Assembly: GCA_029250665.1 (NCBI GenBank)
Contig: JAQXEV010000121.1
Location: 1-38,253, forward strand
DNA: 38,253 nucleotides
Reading direction: 5' to 3'
Origin: Candidatus Thalassarchaeaceae archaeon
GTDB lineage: Archaea; Thermoplasmatota; Poseidoniia; Poseidoniales; Thalassarchaeaceae
Of this stretch, positions 28,469-36,692 are shown in pieces. The position numbers were made by a program, and so were the translations under genes. The first letter of the stretch is position 1. Every line of letters starts with the position of its first letter. The notes beneath the pieces are model-generated. The model saw nothing but the letters and a program-made list of their open reading frames with translations, searched no databases and had not been told where the DNA came from.

Positions 28469-28936
28469 ATGGCAAAAGTGAATGAAGCAGAACTAGGAGA
28501 GGATTTCTCCTACATCCTGAGGCTCGCCGACTCTGACATCGATGGTCTTCGACCGATTGCGCAAGGCCTGACTTCCATCCCGGGAGTCGGAAAGCGATCG
28601 GCCGGACAGATTTGCCGCATGGCAGGTATCGATGGCAGCAAGCTCGGCGGACATCTGTCCGATGAGGAACAGAACGGGATTCGAACTACAATTGACGAAT
28701 ACGCGTTGAACGTGCCTTGGTGGCTCGTCAACAGACAGCGCGATCTGCAGTCCAATGAGGATGCACACATCATCGGAACCGAGGTCAAATTGACCCGCAA
28801 CGACGATGTTGCACGCTTGGCTGCGATCAAGACCTACCGCGGAATGCGCCACCGCAGCGGCCACAAGGTCCGCGGACAGCGCCTGCGCAGTAACGGTCGC
28901 AGCGGCAGCACACTCGGTGTGCAGAGGAAGAAGTGA
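28469..28936 (+). CDS. rps13: 30S ribosomal protein S13 (uS13)
   Basis: A 155-residue archaeal/eukaryotic-type S13, located in the head of the small subunit at the contact with the large subunit and P-site tRNA. The helix-two-turn-helix block (GLTSIPGVGKRSAGQIC, about 33-49) and the basic C-terminal tail with RGMRHRSGHKVRGQRLRS (about 128-145) are clear. It is longer than bacterial S13 because of the middle insertion typical of archaea. It opens the S13-S4-S11-RpoD cluster; the stop is nine bases before rps4. Confidence 0.97.
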   Translation: MAKVNEAELGEDFSYILRLADSDIDGLRPIAQGLTSIPGVGKRSAGQICRMAGIDGSKLGGHLSDEEQNGIRTTIDEYALNVPWWLVNRQRDLQSNEDAHIIGTEVKLTRNDDVARLAAIKTYRGMRHRSGHKVRGQRLRSNGRSGSTLGVQRKK

Positions 28937-28945
28937 GGTGATTAG

Positions 28946-29638
28946 ATGGGCCATCCAAAGTTTGCAAGACCAAAGACACAGACACCCGCGCACCCGTGGA
29001 AGGCTGCTCGAATTGAGGAAGAGCACGCTCTCAAGGAGCAGTTCGGCCTCAAGCGAGTCGGTGGTATGCGAGAAATTTGGCGAGAGAAGTCAGCTCTTCG
29101 CCGCCACCGAAACCAAGCGATGAAACTCATCGGGCGAGTCGACTCCTCTGAGGGGCACTTCGCTCGCGAGAAGACAGACCTAGTGACCGCTATGGTCCGC
29201 AAGGGTCTGCTCGCGGAAGGATCTAGCATCGACGATGTTCTACAGATTACAGTCGAGCACATGCTCTCCCGTCGTCTTCAGTCAGTTGTCTACTACCGCG
29301 GCCTCGCGCCATCCATGCGCGCTGCTCGAAACATGATCGTTCACGGTCATATCTCAATCGGTGAACAACGCATGACCGTGCCTGGATACAAGATTCTGCG
29401 CGCAGAGGAAGATAATCTCCAGTACAGCGCAACTTCGCCTTATCTCAACGATAACCATCCATTCCGTGTCGAGATGGAGCAACTCCGCATCACACGTCAG
29501 AGTGAAGATGAGGAAATTGAGGAGGTCGGAGGCGTACGCGCCACGACCGATAACGACGAATTCGTCCAGCAGATCAAGGCCGAGGCGGAGAAAGCTCCAA
29601 CCGTCGAGGATACAATTCCAGAAGGAGGTGATGAGTGA
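28946..29638 (+). CDS. rps4: 30S ribosomal protein S4 (uS4)
   Basis: A 230-residue primary-binding protein of the small subunit. It has the archaeal N-terminus (MGHPKFARPKTQTPAHPW) and an S4 RNA-binding domain at about 106-165 (MLSRRLQSVVYYRGLAPSMRA, then a VHGHISIGEQ hairpin). The last 45 residues form a Glu/Asp-rich extension unlike the core and probably disordered. ATG 28946 has GAGGTGAT upstream. The stop TGA overlaps the rps11 ATG by one base. Confidence 0.97.
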   Translation: MGHPKFARPKTQTPAHPWKAARIEEEHALKEQFGLKRVGGMREIWREKSALRRHRNQAMKLIGRVDSSEGHFAREKTDLVTAMVRKGLLAEGSSIDDVLQITVEHMLSRRLQSVVYYRGLAPSMRAARNMIVHGHISIGEQRMTVPGYKILRAEEDNLQYSATSPYLNDNHPFRVEMEQLRITRQSEDEEIEEVGGVRATTDNDEFVQQIKAEAEKAPTVEDTIPEGGDE

Positions 29639-30018
29639 TGGGTCACAAGGCGATTCTACACATTTTCAGCACCTACAACAATGTGCTGATCACCGCAACT
29701 GATCTCACCGGAGCCGAAACTCTGGCGAAGGTCTCCGGCGGACAGGTCACCAAGAAGGGCAGCGATGCCGGCGGCCAATTCGCAGCAACCCGCGCCGCCG
29801 AGCGCATCGCTGAGATGCTCTCAGAGAAAGAATTCGACCAAGTCATCGTGAAGTATCGCGGTGCCGGTGGAAACCGCTCCCATAGTGCTCCTGGCGCCAC
29901 TGCGGCAATCCGTGCTCTGACTCGTGCAGGCGTACAGATTACCCGCATCGAGGACGTCACTCCCATCCCTACAGATGGGACCAAGAAGAAGGGCGGACGA
30001 AGGGGCCGCAGGGTCTGA
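29638..30018 (+). CDS. rps11: 30S ribosomal protein S11 (uS11)
   Basis: A 126-residue platform protein of the small subunit. Motifs include HIFSTYNNVLITATDLTG (about 8-25), GGQFAATRAAE and the glycine-rich GAGGNRSHSAPG loop. It ends in the basic KKKGGRRGRRV tail. ATG 29638 shares its A with the rps4 stop and has a near-perfect GGAGGTGATG ribosome site. A GTG one codon earlier is also in frame but less well placed. Confidence 0.97.
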   Translation: MGHKAILHIFSTYNNVLITATDLTGAETLAKVSGGQVTKKGSDAGGQFAATRAAERIAEMLSEKEFDQVIVKYRGAGGNRSHSAPGATAAIRALTRAGVQITRIEDVTPIPTDGTKKKGGRRGRRV

Positions 30019-30028
30019 GGTGATTGAA

Positions 30029-31018
30029 ATGGTAAAGATGGAAGTAATCGAAGAAGGGCCAGAGAATATCAAAATCTTGCTCAAGGACAGCGACCGCGCT
30101 TTTGCAAATGCTCTGCGCCGAACTCTCATGTCAGATACACCAAAGATGGCCATCGAGGTCGTCCGATTCCAGATGGGATCATTCGACCTCTGCCTATCGT
30201 GCAGCCACCTGAATCCAGCAGCCGCAGCTCGTGAATCCGCGGGTGGAACTGGTTGTAATCAGTGTGAGAAGAAGTTGGAGAAGGAAGGAGTGGACTTCAC
30301 CGTTTGGGAAACTAACGGCTCTCTCCCCGACGAAATGATTGCTCAGCGCCTCGCAATGGTGCCAATCCCAACCAACCACGAGCAATTCCACTATCAGGAA
30401 ACTTGCCCTAACTGCAAGGATCTCGTCCCCGAAGACCGAGGTTGCCCTTCCTGCAATATGATTTACACTTGCAAGGCATTCGGCAGCCCTGAGGGAATTA
30501 CCGTCACCGCTGGCGACATGATCTATCTCGGTGACGAGAGCCTTGAGATTCCTGAGCACTACCGATCGATTCCGATTACCAAACTGTACAAGGGACAAAT
30601 GCTTGAGTTCTACGCCACCGCAGTGATGGGGCGCGGCAGCCAGCATGCGAAGTGGTCACCCGTTTGTGGCGTCAGCTTCATGCCACGCCAGATCGGTGTT
30701 CTCAACAACAAGAGCAAGGCCAAGATTCTGTGGGGACTCGACCTCACTATTACGGCCAAGGATTTCGACAAAGACGGACGCCTCGAGGATTTTGCCAAGG
30801 TTGAGACCCTCATCAAGGAACTCTACCACGTTGGCGATGGAACTGAGAAGACGGGTGATTTCAAGGAAGCTATCACCATCGAGGAAGTTCCTGGAGATTA
30901 CGTATTCAGCTTCGAGACAGATGGCTCGATGGATCCACAGACAGCGCTGAAGATGGCTTCTGCTTCTCTCTCGGCGACTTTCAATTCACTCGGCGAGGAC
31001 CTCGCTGCGGCCCTCTGA
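30029..31018 (+). CDS. rpoD: DNA-directed RNA polymerase subunit D with extra four-cysteine insertion
   Basis: The archaeal counterpart of bacterial alpha and eukaryotic Rpb3/AC40; it pairs with subunit L to nucleate polymerase assembly. It has 329 residues. The dimerisation domain is recognisable on both sides of an insert: FANALRRTLMSD (25-36) and SLPDEMIAQRLAMVPIPT (98-115). Between them, about residues 50-95, lies an insertion with C55/C58 and C76/C79, able to bind zinc. A second cysteine cluster (126, 129, 139, 142, 148) is at the usual domain 2 metal site. The ferredoxin-like iron-sulphur domain 3 of some archaea is not seen. ATG 30029 has GAGGTG six bases upstream, eleven bases after rps11. 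Confidence 0.93.
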   Translation: MVKMEVIEEGPENIKILLKDSDRAFANALRRTLMSDTPKMAIEVVRFQMGSFDLCLSCSHLNPAAAARESAGGTGCNQCEKKLEKEGVDFTVWETNGSLPDEMIAQRLAMVPIPTNHEQFHYQETCPNCKDLVPEDRGCPSCNMIYTCKAFGSPEGITVTAGDMIYLGDESLEIPEHYRSIPITKLYKGQMLEFYATAVMGRGSQHAKWSPVCGVSFMPRQIGVLNNKSKAKILWGLDLTITAKDFDKDGRLEDFAKVETLIKELYHVGDGTEKTGDFKEAITIEEVPGDYVFSFETDGSMDPQTALKMASASLSATFNSLGEDLAAAL

Positions 31019-31034
31019 AGCCGGCGCAGGCTTC
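31017..31034 (+). other. Stem-loop on the rpoD stop codon
   Basis: GAAGCC-GGCGCA-GGCTTC, a perfect 6-bp stem that starts inside the rpoD stop codon, in the 42-bp gap before pantoate kinase. It could reduce read-through to the kinase gene. Confidence 0.4.
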
Positions 31035-31060
31035 TTGCATCGCCTCGGAGATGAGGTTGC

Positions 31061-32035
31061 ATGGCAACGGTGCTCGGCCGAGGGACCTGCGGCGGTCACG
31101 TGACGCTGCTATTCACAGTCGAGGACCTCGATGATGACCCAATTCGACAGGGCAGCCGCGGAGCTGGCTTGTGTTTAGAAGATGGCTCAGAGGCTGTTGC
31201 TCGTGGTGAATCGGGAGACTATTCATTGCGCGTGAGATTTCTCGACGGCGACGGTGATACGCGGATGTTTCAGCAGGTCCTCGACTTGCTAAAGGCCGAA
31301 ATCACCGAATTTAGCGAGATGAGTTGGGATATTTCCATTCGCAATCACTTGCCATCCTCGCAGGGATTCGGTATGTCAGCTGCAGGCGCCGTGGCGGCTG
31401 CCGCTGCTTTTCAGAGAGCTTTGGGGCTACCACATGAGGAGAGTTTGCGCCGTTCGTATATGATCGCACACAAGATCGAGCGAGCTAATTCAACTGGACT
31501 TGGAGATGTCACTGCGCTCGCAGCCGGTGGTGTCGAGCGACGACTCGTACCCGGTTCACCATACTATGGAGAAAAACTGGATAATGGCCCAGGCCGAGCT
31601 GAAGGTTGGAGTGAAGGAACACCAGTGGTTCTCGCATGGCGCTCAAGCCCGGGCCGACATACGTCTGAATACATCAATAATCCAGATTGGAAACGATTGA
31701 TTAGCGAGGCGGGTAAGACTCAGATGGATTTCCTTTCTGAGGGAGAATGGGACGTCTCTCGCTGGAAGGAATTACTAGATTCAGCAGAGGCATTCGCAAG
31801 TGATTCCCGCCTAATCAACGATGCAGCTCGCGCAACCCTCCTTGAGTCCGGAAAGAATGCCAGTGAGCGCGCCGGTCTCGCAGCACAGACAGCGGTTCTA
31901 TTGTGCATGCTCGGCGAGAGTATTGCCATTGTACCTCGTGATGTAACTGGCTCACAGCAACTCGAATCGCTGCTCGCGGAACTCGAAAAAGAAGGCCTCG
32001 AATCGACCCTCACCAGAATCGGCCAAACAGCCTGA
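31061..32035 (+). CDS. Pantoate kinase (GHMP family)
   Basis: Phosphorylates pantoate in the archaeal route to coenzyme A, where phosphopantothenate synthetase acts next. It has 324 residues. GSRGAG (31-36) and the ATP-binding loop LPSSQGFGMSAAGA (97-110) match pantoate kinases more closely than mevalonate or homoserine kinases. TGLGDVTAL (about 145-153) is the third conserved block. ATG 31061 has GAGG four bases upstream. It is the last gene of the ribosomal cluster and shares its 3' end with a 13-bp palindrome. The gene product assignment rests on motifs only. Confidence 0.82.
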   Translation: MATVLGRGTCGGHVTLLFTVEDLDDDPIRQGSRGAGLCLEDGSEAVARGESGDYSLRVRFLDGDGDTRMFQQVLDLLKAEITEFSEMSWDISIRNHLPSSQGFGMSAAGAVAAAAAFQRALGLPHEESLRRSYMIAHKIERANSTGLGDVTALAAGGVERRLVPGSPYYGEKLDNGPGRAEGWSEGTPVVLAWRSSPGRHTSEYINNPDWKRLISEAGKTQMDFLSEGEWDVSRWKELLDSAEAFASDSRLINDAARATLLESGKNASERAGLAAQTAVLLCMLGESIAIVPRDVTGSQQLESLLAELEKEGLESTLTRIGQTA

Positions 32036-32060
32036 TTACCAACAAGAGTTGGTAATCAGG
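32031..32060. terminator. Bidirectional 13-bp stem-loop holding two stop codons
   Basis: CCTGATTACCAAC-AAGA-GTTGGTAATCAGG is a perfect 13-bp inverted repeat with a 4-nt loop. The left arm contains the stop of pantoate kinase (32033-32035). The right arm contains, on the minus strand, the stop of the CDIN1-like gene (32056-32058). It is symmetric and suits termination or 3'-end protection in both directions. Confidence 0.75.
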
Positions 32061-33243
32061 AGTGGTGTCCACCGGACCGCTTCTTGTGAAATTCATCGAG
32101 CGGAGTCAAATCCAACGGGCTAGCATCCAGCAAAATTGCACCATTCAACTTCAATGACTCAGTGAAGCCATGACGATAGACAATTGCTCCCTGTCCATAC
32201 TCGTTGACATAACGGTCGACCTGCTTCTGAGTTTTCTTGCGCGGGAATCGTAAATCAGCACCAAAGAAATGCTTGGCATCAATCCAAGCGCAAGGCACAC
32301 CATTGATTCGAACATCATCGATAAGAAGAAGATCGGGAGTAACCACTGCTCGACCTTCTGATTGCTTTTGCTCCTTGAGCAATTCCTCTTGGCGGCGAAA
32401 GCGTATGTCGAGGAAGTCGAAGTGGGCGCAGAGAATGTCCTCAAACACCTCAGCAGCAGTCTGCGTCTCGCTTTGGTTCACTGAACTAACCTTGTCAGCC
32501 TCCTCAGCCTTGGCGAACTCCTGCTGGTCCCGCTCGCTCATGCGAGTCGGATTCTTCAACGTCTCCTTGATACGATTTTTTGCCCACCCTCGGCCGGTCA
32601 AAATCGCACGGAACGTATTGACCGGAGGGGCATCAAAGCGCTTTGCCAAAGTGAGAACTCCTTCGCCGTTTTCGTAGCGGCGACGGAGCTGATTTGCATT
32701 TCGCATCAGGCGTCCATGGGAATGAACTGATTTCTCCTGATTCAACGCACCGCGAAGCGATAGAGCTTGTTCAATGGTAATTGGAAAGTCCTCTATTTCA
32801 CTTCTAATTTCATTGACCCGTTGCTCTGGAAGAAAACCAAATTCGCCGGGTTGGCAAACGATTTCACCAACCTGTTTTTGGATCTTCTTCGGCACTGCGT
32901 TAGTCATCCATCGGAGAGGCTTTTCTTCTGGAGGGGGGTCAATATTGGCAGGCAGTCCCATTGGAGGAGGGGACTGCTTGAAGCGGGAGAGCGCACGCTC
33001 GACTGCTTCGGGATCTCCTTCGGACCACGGTCGCAGTTTTGCTCCGTTGGTCGACTTCTTGCGCGACCGTCGCCTCCTGCGGCGGTCGCCGCCTTCCTTA
33101 TTTTCACTCAACGCGATGAGCCACCGGCCGGCCGCCCATGAACCCTCGCGCGACAAGTAGAGTAATTGACGAACGGAATGTATCGCAAGAAGAGGTAATG
33201 GTGGTCGCTGAATCTCAAATGTCACGCTTGCGATTACGGGCAT
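32056..33243 (-). CDS. TPD-domain nuclease, homologue of CDIN1/C15orf41
   Basis: About 395 residues. Near 300 it has VVTPDLLL, then WIDAKHFFG (about 320-328), the two signatures of the TPD family. That family has a PD-(D/E)XK-like nuclease fold and includes human CDIN1, the codanin-1 partner mutated in congenital dyserythropoietic anaemia. Upstream (about 170-265) is a helix-turn-helix-like region with LAKRFDAPPVNTFRAIL, also present in the family. The N-terminal 120 residues are specific to this protein: an Arg/Lys-rich run (DRRRRRRSRKK) and a Pro-rich linker. It overlaps the end of the DCC gene, so the start is unsure (ATG 33243; GTG 33264 also in frame). DNA or RNA substrate unknown. Confidence 0.78.
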   Translation of the reverse strand: MPVIASVTFEIQRPPLPLLAIHSVRQLLYLSREGSWAAGRWLIALSENKEGGDRRRRRRSRKKSTNGAKLRPWSEGDPEAVERALSRFKQSPPPMGLPANIDPPPEEKPLRWMTNAVPKKIQKQVGEIVCQPGEFGFLPEQRVNEIRSEIEDFPITIEQALSLRGALNQEKSVHSHGRLMRNANQLRRRYENGEGVLTLAKRFDAPPVNTFRAILTGRGWAKNRIKETLKNPTRMSERDQQEFAKAEEADKVSSVNQSETQTAAEVFEDILCAHFDFLDIRFRRQEELLKEQKQSEGRAVVTPDLLLIDDVRINGVPCAWIDAKHFFGADLRFPRKKTQKQVDRYVNEYGQGAIVYRHGFTESLKLNGAILLDASPLDLTPLDEFHKKRSGGHHS

Positions 33244-33568
33244 AGATGTCGTAGGCTGCGTCACGGAATGGGCGCGGAATCAACCAGATAATGGCTCCCA
33301 ACCGGTATAGGGGCGGGAGTTGAAGAAGAATTTGGATGACTGCTGAGGAGCGGGCGAACCAGCGGCCGGATTCATCGATTAAGAAGACCGAATCAAGGTC
33401 GGCGAGTGCTGGAGGACGCTCCAGTATGAGGGCCTCTCCCTCAGGTGTCTCCTGCGCGATAATGGAGATGCGACCCGCCTTATCGCGCTTGCCGATGAAT
33501 GCCGCCCAGCCAGTGCAAACCGGACAGAATCCATCGATTAAAACGATTGATTGAGAGCCTGTAGGCAC
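33215..33568 (-). CDS. DCC-family thiol-disulphide oxidoreductase-like protein (DUF393)
   Basis: A 117-residue protein with DGFCPVC (12-18) near the N-terminus, the DxxCxxC motif that names the DCC family, and the family's C-terminal Tyr-x-x-x-x-Arg-N-R block (YDIYARNRKR). The fold is predicted to be thioredoxin-like; the biological substrate is not known for the family. I choose GTG 33568 because GGTGG lies nine bases upstream; an in-frame TTG at 33577 is weaker. It sits between leuS and the CDIN1-like gene, overlapping the latter, so the three genes form one minus-strand operon. Confidence 0.8.
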   Translation of the reverse strand: MPTGSQSIVLIDGFCPVCTGWAAFIGKRDKAGRISIIAQETPEGEALILERPPALADLDSVFLIDESGRWFARSSAVIQILLQLPPLYRLGAIIWLIPRPFRDAAYDIYARNRKRDI

Positions 33569-33587
33569 TAGAATCAACCACCATAAA

Positions 33588-36473
33588 TCATACGAATGCG
33601 ATACCTGGTTCGAGAGGGAAAGCTACCCTTGCCTTGCCACCGACATCCGCACCCTCACCAACCGGGTAAGCAACGACCGATTCGACGTCGAGAGCGGCAG
33701 CGATGAAATCTGCTGCCGCATTGATTACATCGCTCTCAGCCAAGCCGCTCATCACCAATTGCCTCTCACCGTCCGACCAGGTGTGAATCCTGCCTCTACG
33801 CTTCTTCGAGCCCATCGACAAGGCCATCCATGTCTGGAAAATCTCACCTCGCAGAGCCTCCTGAGCAAAAATCGGCAGCGACTTGAGATGATCCTGCCCC
33901 TGCCGCTTGAAATCGAATTCACTAGCAGCCAAGCCGACCGCTTCTCGAGCCAACTCGCCCTTCCAAGCTGCAGCAGTCTGAATCACAACTCCAGTAATTG
34001 GGGCATCAGAGTGGCGCTCGGCTAACCCACGTAGATTGCGGCCAGACTCGATCACCCCGCGCAAGTAAGCCTCGCGCGCGAGCACAGCAACATCAGCGGT
34101 AGTATCACCAGCCAAGTCGGATGAAGAAGAGTCGAATTCCATATCATGACTCGCGAGCATCTCATCCATCCCAAGCTCAGCCCAGAATTCCTCTGCAATG
34201 TGAGGTGTGGCCGGAGCCAACATTGGAGCCCAGCCGGCCAAGAATCGCCGCGCAGTGGCCCTATCAGCCCCGCCGCGGCGCAAATACCACTGCCAATCAG
34301 CAAGCATCTCGAAATGGCTCGTCATAACTCCCTCACGCAGGCTGACATCCTCCATACAAGCGTGCCATCGCGCCTGATTCACTCGCAGGCGAGCCAGCAA
34401 CCATCCATCCATAGGACCTGGAGCATCTTCTAACGCATTACCGGCATTGAAGGCGTCAATTATCGAACAGAGTTGTTTGTAATTTGCCAAAACTGCGTTG
34501 TCTGACCAGTCCATACCAGCCTCCGGATTCGCTCCAAAGAGAATGAAAAGACGCACCGTATCAGCTCCGAATTTTTCTATCATTTCGCCCGGACTTACCG
34601 TGTTACCGAGACTCTTGCTCATCTTCGCCGAACGCGAACTCAAACCTGCTCCACACGTCGGGCAATCGCCTCCAAAATTCTCGATGTGGTATTCCGTATT
34701 GCATTCAGAACAGAAAGGAGCGGGCGCGTTGAGCATGCCTTGGCAGACTAAGCGCCCGAAAGGCTCGCCGACCGTATTCATGCCGAGGTCGCGAGTCGCC
34801 TTGGTGAAGAAGCGGGCATACAGGAGATGCATGACGGCGTGCTCGATTCCTCCAATGTAGAGATCCACGCCGCCGTCTAGCCAGTAATCGACCGCTGCAC
34901 GGTCGAAAGGCTGCGCGTTGTTTGCAGAATCTGCGAAGCGCAGGAAATACCAAGATGAATCGTAGAAAGTGTCCATCGTATCGGTCTCCCGTCGAGCGGG
35001 ACCGTTGCACTGCGGACATGTTGCGGAGAGGAAGGATTCGCTAGCCGCAAGGGGATTGCCGCTCTCCTCCCAACTGAAAGTAACATCGAGAGGTAATTCG
35101 ACTGGGAGTTGTTCGTAAGGTACTGGCACAACTCCACACGCCTCACAGTGAAGCATTGGAATCGGCGTGCCCCAGAAGCGCTGTCGGCTTAGCAGCCAAT
35201 CTTTGAGCCGGTACTGAACGGTGCCTTGTCCGGCTCCCTCTGCCTCCAGCGCAGAAATCACCGCGGCCTTCGCTTCGTCACCAAACATCCCATCAAACTC
35301 AGCCCGTGTCGAATTGACCATCCAACCCAGACCGTCGAAAACGGGATTCTCCTCAACACCCTCGCCACCCTCTCGTCGAGACAAAACTGGCTTCACCGGA
35401 ATTCCATATTTCTTGGCAAAGTCGTAATCGCGCTGATCGTGCCCTGGCACAGCCATCACAGCCCCAGTTCCGTAACTGGCGACAACAAAGTTGCCAGCGT
35501 AGATTGGAACCTCTTCTCCGGTCAGCGGATTGATCGCGGAGCGACCGAGCGGAACACCCTTCTTTTCCTTCAGCATGTTGATTCGCTCGAACTCGGAAAG
35601 CTTGGCGCACTCATCAGCAAGAGTGCGCCATCCAGCCTCATACTCAGTCCCAGCAACAAGCGGCTCACAGAGCGGATGCTCGGGTGAGAGAGTTACAAAA
35701 GTCACGCCAAAAATCGTGTCGGGGCGTGTTGTAAACGCCCCAATAATAGCGTCCTCACCATTGACTTCGCCGGCAACAGGAAACTCGATTTGAGCGCCAT
35801 GAGAACGCCCAATCCAGTTCCGCTGCATCGCTTTCACATTCTCAGGGAACTCGATGTGGTCCAATTCATCGAGCAACTCATCGGCGTACTCGGTCATGCG
35901 TAGGAACCACTGAGCCATGTCCTTCTGAACGACCTCGAGACCACATCGCCAGCAGCGATTATTCTTCACCTGCTCATTGGCAAGTACGGTATCACAATCG
36001 TCGCACCAATTGACTGGAGCGAAGCGTCTCTCAACCAACCCAGCCTCATTGAAACGGAGGAAAAGTTCCTGATTCCAGTGATAATACTCAGGCGTCGACG
36101 TAGCGAAAGTCCTCCGCCAATCATACGAATATCCCATCCTTTCCTGATCAGCACGAATCATCACGATGTTACGCTCCGTCACGGAGTGCGGATGTCCGCC
36201 TTCCTTCTTCGCGGCATTTTCGGCTGGCATCCCGAAGGAATCGTAACCCATCGGATAGAGGACATTCTTGCCCATCAGACGTTGGAAGCGAGCCATGGCA
36301 TCGCCAATGGAGTAGTTGCGTACGTGACCCATGTGCATGTAGCCGGAGGGGTAAGGGAACATTTCGAGGCAGTAGAACTTCGGACGCGAATCATCGACTT
36401 CGGCTTCAAAGAAGCGCGCCTCTTGCCAGCGTGACTGCCAGCGCGTCTCGATATCTTGTGAATCGTATGCCAT
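33588..36473 (-). CDS. leuS: Leucyl-tRNA synthetase, bacterial type
   Basis: Charges tRNA-Leu. From ATG 36473 it has 961 residues. The class I signatures are HMGH (47-50) and KMSKS (about 615-619). PYPSGYMHMGHVRNYSIGD, CWRCGLEVVQKDMAQWF and GGIEHAVMHLLYARFF are all bacterial-type sequences; archaeal LeuRS has a different architecture. The editing domain (about 220-410) is present. Just before KMSKS lies a small zinc-ribbon-like insert, CSEC and CPTC about 18 residues apart. ATG 36476 is one codon upstream; GGGGTGAAG serves as ribosome site. In-frame TTG starts further upstream lie in the structured leader and are unlikely. Acquisition from bacteria is the probable origin. Confidence 0.96.
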   Translation of the reverse strand: MAYDSQDIETRWQSRWQEARFFEAEVDDSRPKFYCLEMFPYPSGYMHMGHVRNYSIGDAMARFQRLMGKNVLYPMGYDSFGMPAENAAKKEGGHPHSVTERNIVMIRADQERMGYSYDWRRTFATSTPEYYHWNQELFLRFNEAGLVERRFAPVNWCDDCDTVLANEQVKNNRCWRCGLEVVQKDMAQWFLRMTEYADELLDELDHIEFPENVKAMQRNWIGRSHGAQIEFPVAGEVNGEDAIIGAFTTRPDTIFGVTFVTLSPEHPLCEPLVAGTEYEAGWRTLADECAKLSEFERINMLKEKKGVPLGRSAINPLTGEEVPIYAGNFVVASYGTGAVMAVPGHDQRDYDFAKKYGIPVKPVLSRREGGEGVEENPVFDGLGWMVNSTRAEFDGMFGDEAKAAVISALEAEGAGQGTVQYRLKDWLLSRQRFWGTPIPMLHCEACGVVPVPYEQLPVELPLDVTFSWEESGNPLAASESFLSATCPQCNGPARRETDTMDTFYDSSWYFLRFADSANNAQPFDRAAVDYWLDGGVDLYIGGIEHAVMHLLYARFFTKATRDLGMNTVGEPFGRLVCQGMLNAPAPFCSECNTEYHIENFGGDCPTCGAGLSSRSAKMSKSLGNTVSPGEMIEKFGADTVRLFILFGANPEAGMDWSDNAVLANYKQLCSIIDAFNAGNALEDAPGPMDGWLLARLRVNQARWHACMEDVSLREGVMTSHFEMLADWQWYLRRGGADRATARRFLAGWAPMLAPATPHIAEEFWAELGMDEMLASHDMEFDSSSSDLAGDTTADVAVLAREAYLRGVIESGRNLRGLAERHSDAPITGVVIQTAAAWKGELAREAVGLAASEFDFKRQGQDHLKSLPIFAQEALRGEIFQTWMALSMGSKKRRGRIHTWSDGERQLVMSGLAESDVINAAADFIAAALDVESVVAYPVGEGADVGGKARVAFPLEPGIAFV

Positions 36474-36482
36474 CATCTTCAC

Positions 36483-36660
36483 CCCATTCAAAATGGGAGC
36501 CCTCTCAGGCTCCCAAGCTAAGCAGCAGGCCGAGCGAATCGCCCGCCGCGAAGGTTGGTGAAGCAGGCATTCGCGCCATGCGCGAGCGTCATGCCACCTC
36601 GCTTTCAATGCACCCCCGAGAAAATGAGGAAATTCCGACGGTTGGCAGCAATTCGATCCT
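36483..36660 (-). promoter_or_regulatory. Structured leader of leuS with alternative hairpins
   Basis: Roughly 180 nt of transcribed leader. From 5' to 3' on the minus strand it holds a compound hairpin (36566-36595: outer GGCAT/ATGCC, inner TCGCGC-CAT-GCGCGA), an 8-bp hairpin TGGGAGCC-N6-GGCTCCCA (36494-36515), and a 6-bp hairpin CCCATT-TTG-AATGGG (36483-36497). The last two overlap and cannot form together. The final one buries the GGGG of the ribosome site. This is the layout of an on/off translational switch. The controlling signal is unknown. Confidence 0.5.
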
Positions 36661-36678
36661 TAATTTTGAAATTTTTTG

Positions 36679-36692
36679 GATATTATACCTTA
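36679..36692 (-). promoter_or_regulatory. Probable leuS TATA box
   Basis: AAGGTATAATATCC on the minus strand, inside a long AT-rich segment. Transcription would start near 36655 and include the full structured leader. Confidence 0.6.

Noticed and set aside
30029-31018. Ferredoxin-like iron-sulphur domain in RpoD domain 3
   Set aside because: The domain 3 region contains only one cysteine; the clusters seen are in domains 1 and 2.
36483-36660. T-box riboswitch in the leuS leader
   Set aside because: I find no T-box consensus bulge and no terminator/antiterminator pair with a T-run; T-boxes are bacterial. The switch-like hairpins are reported without that label.
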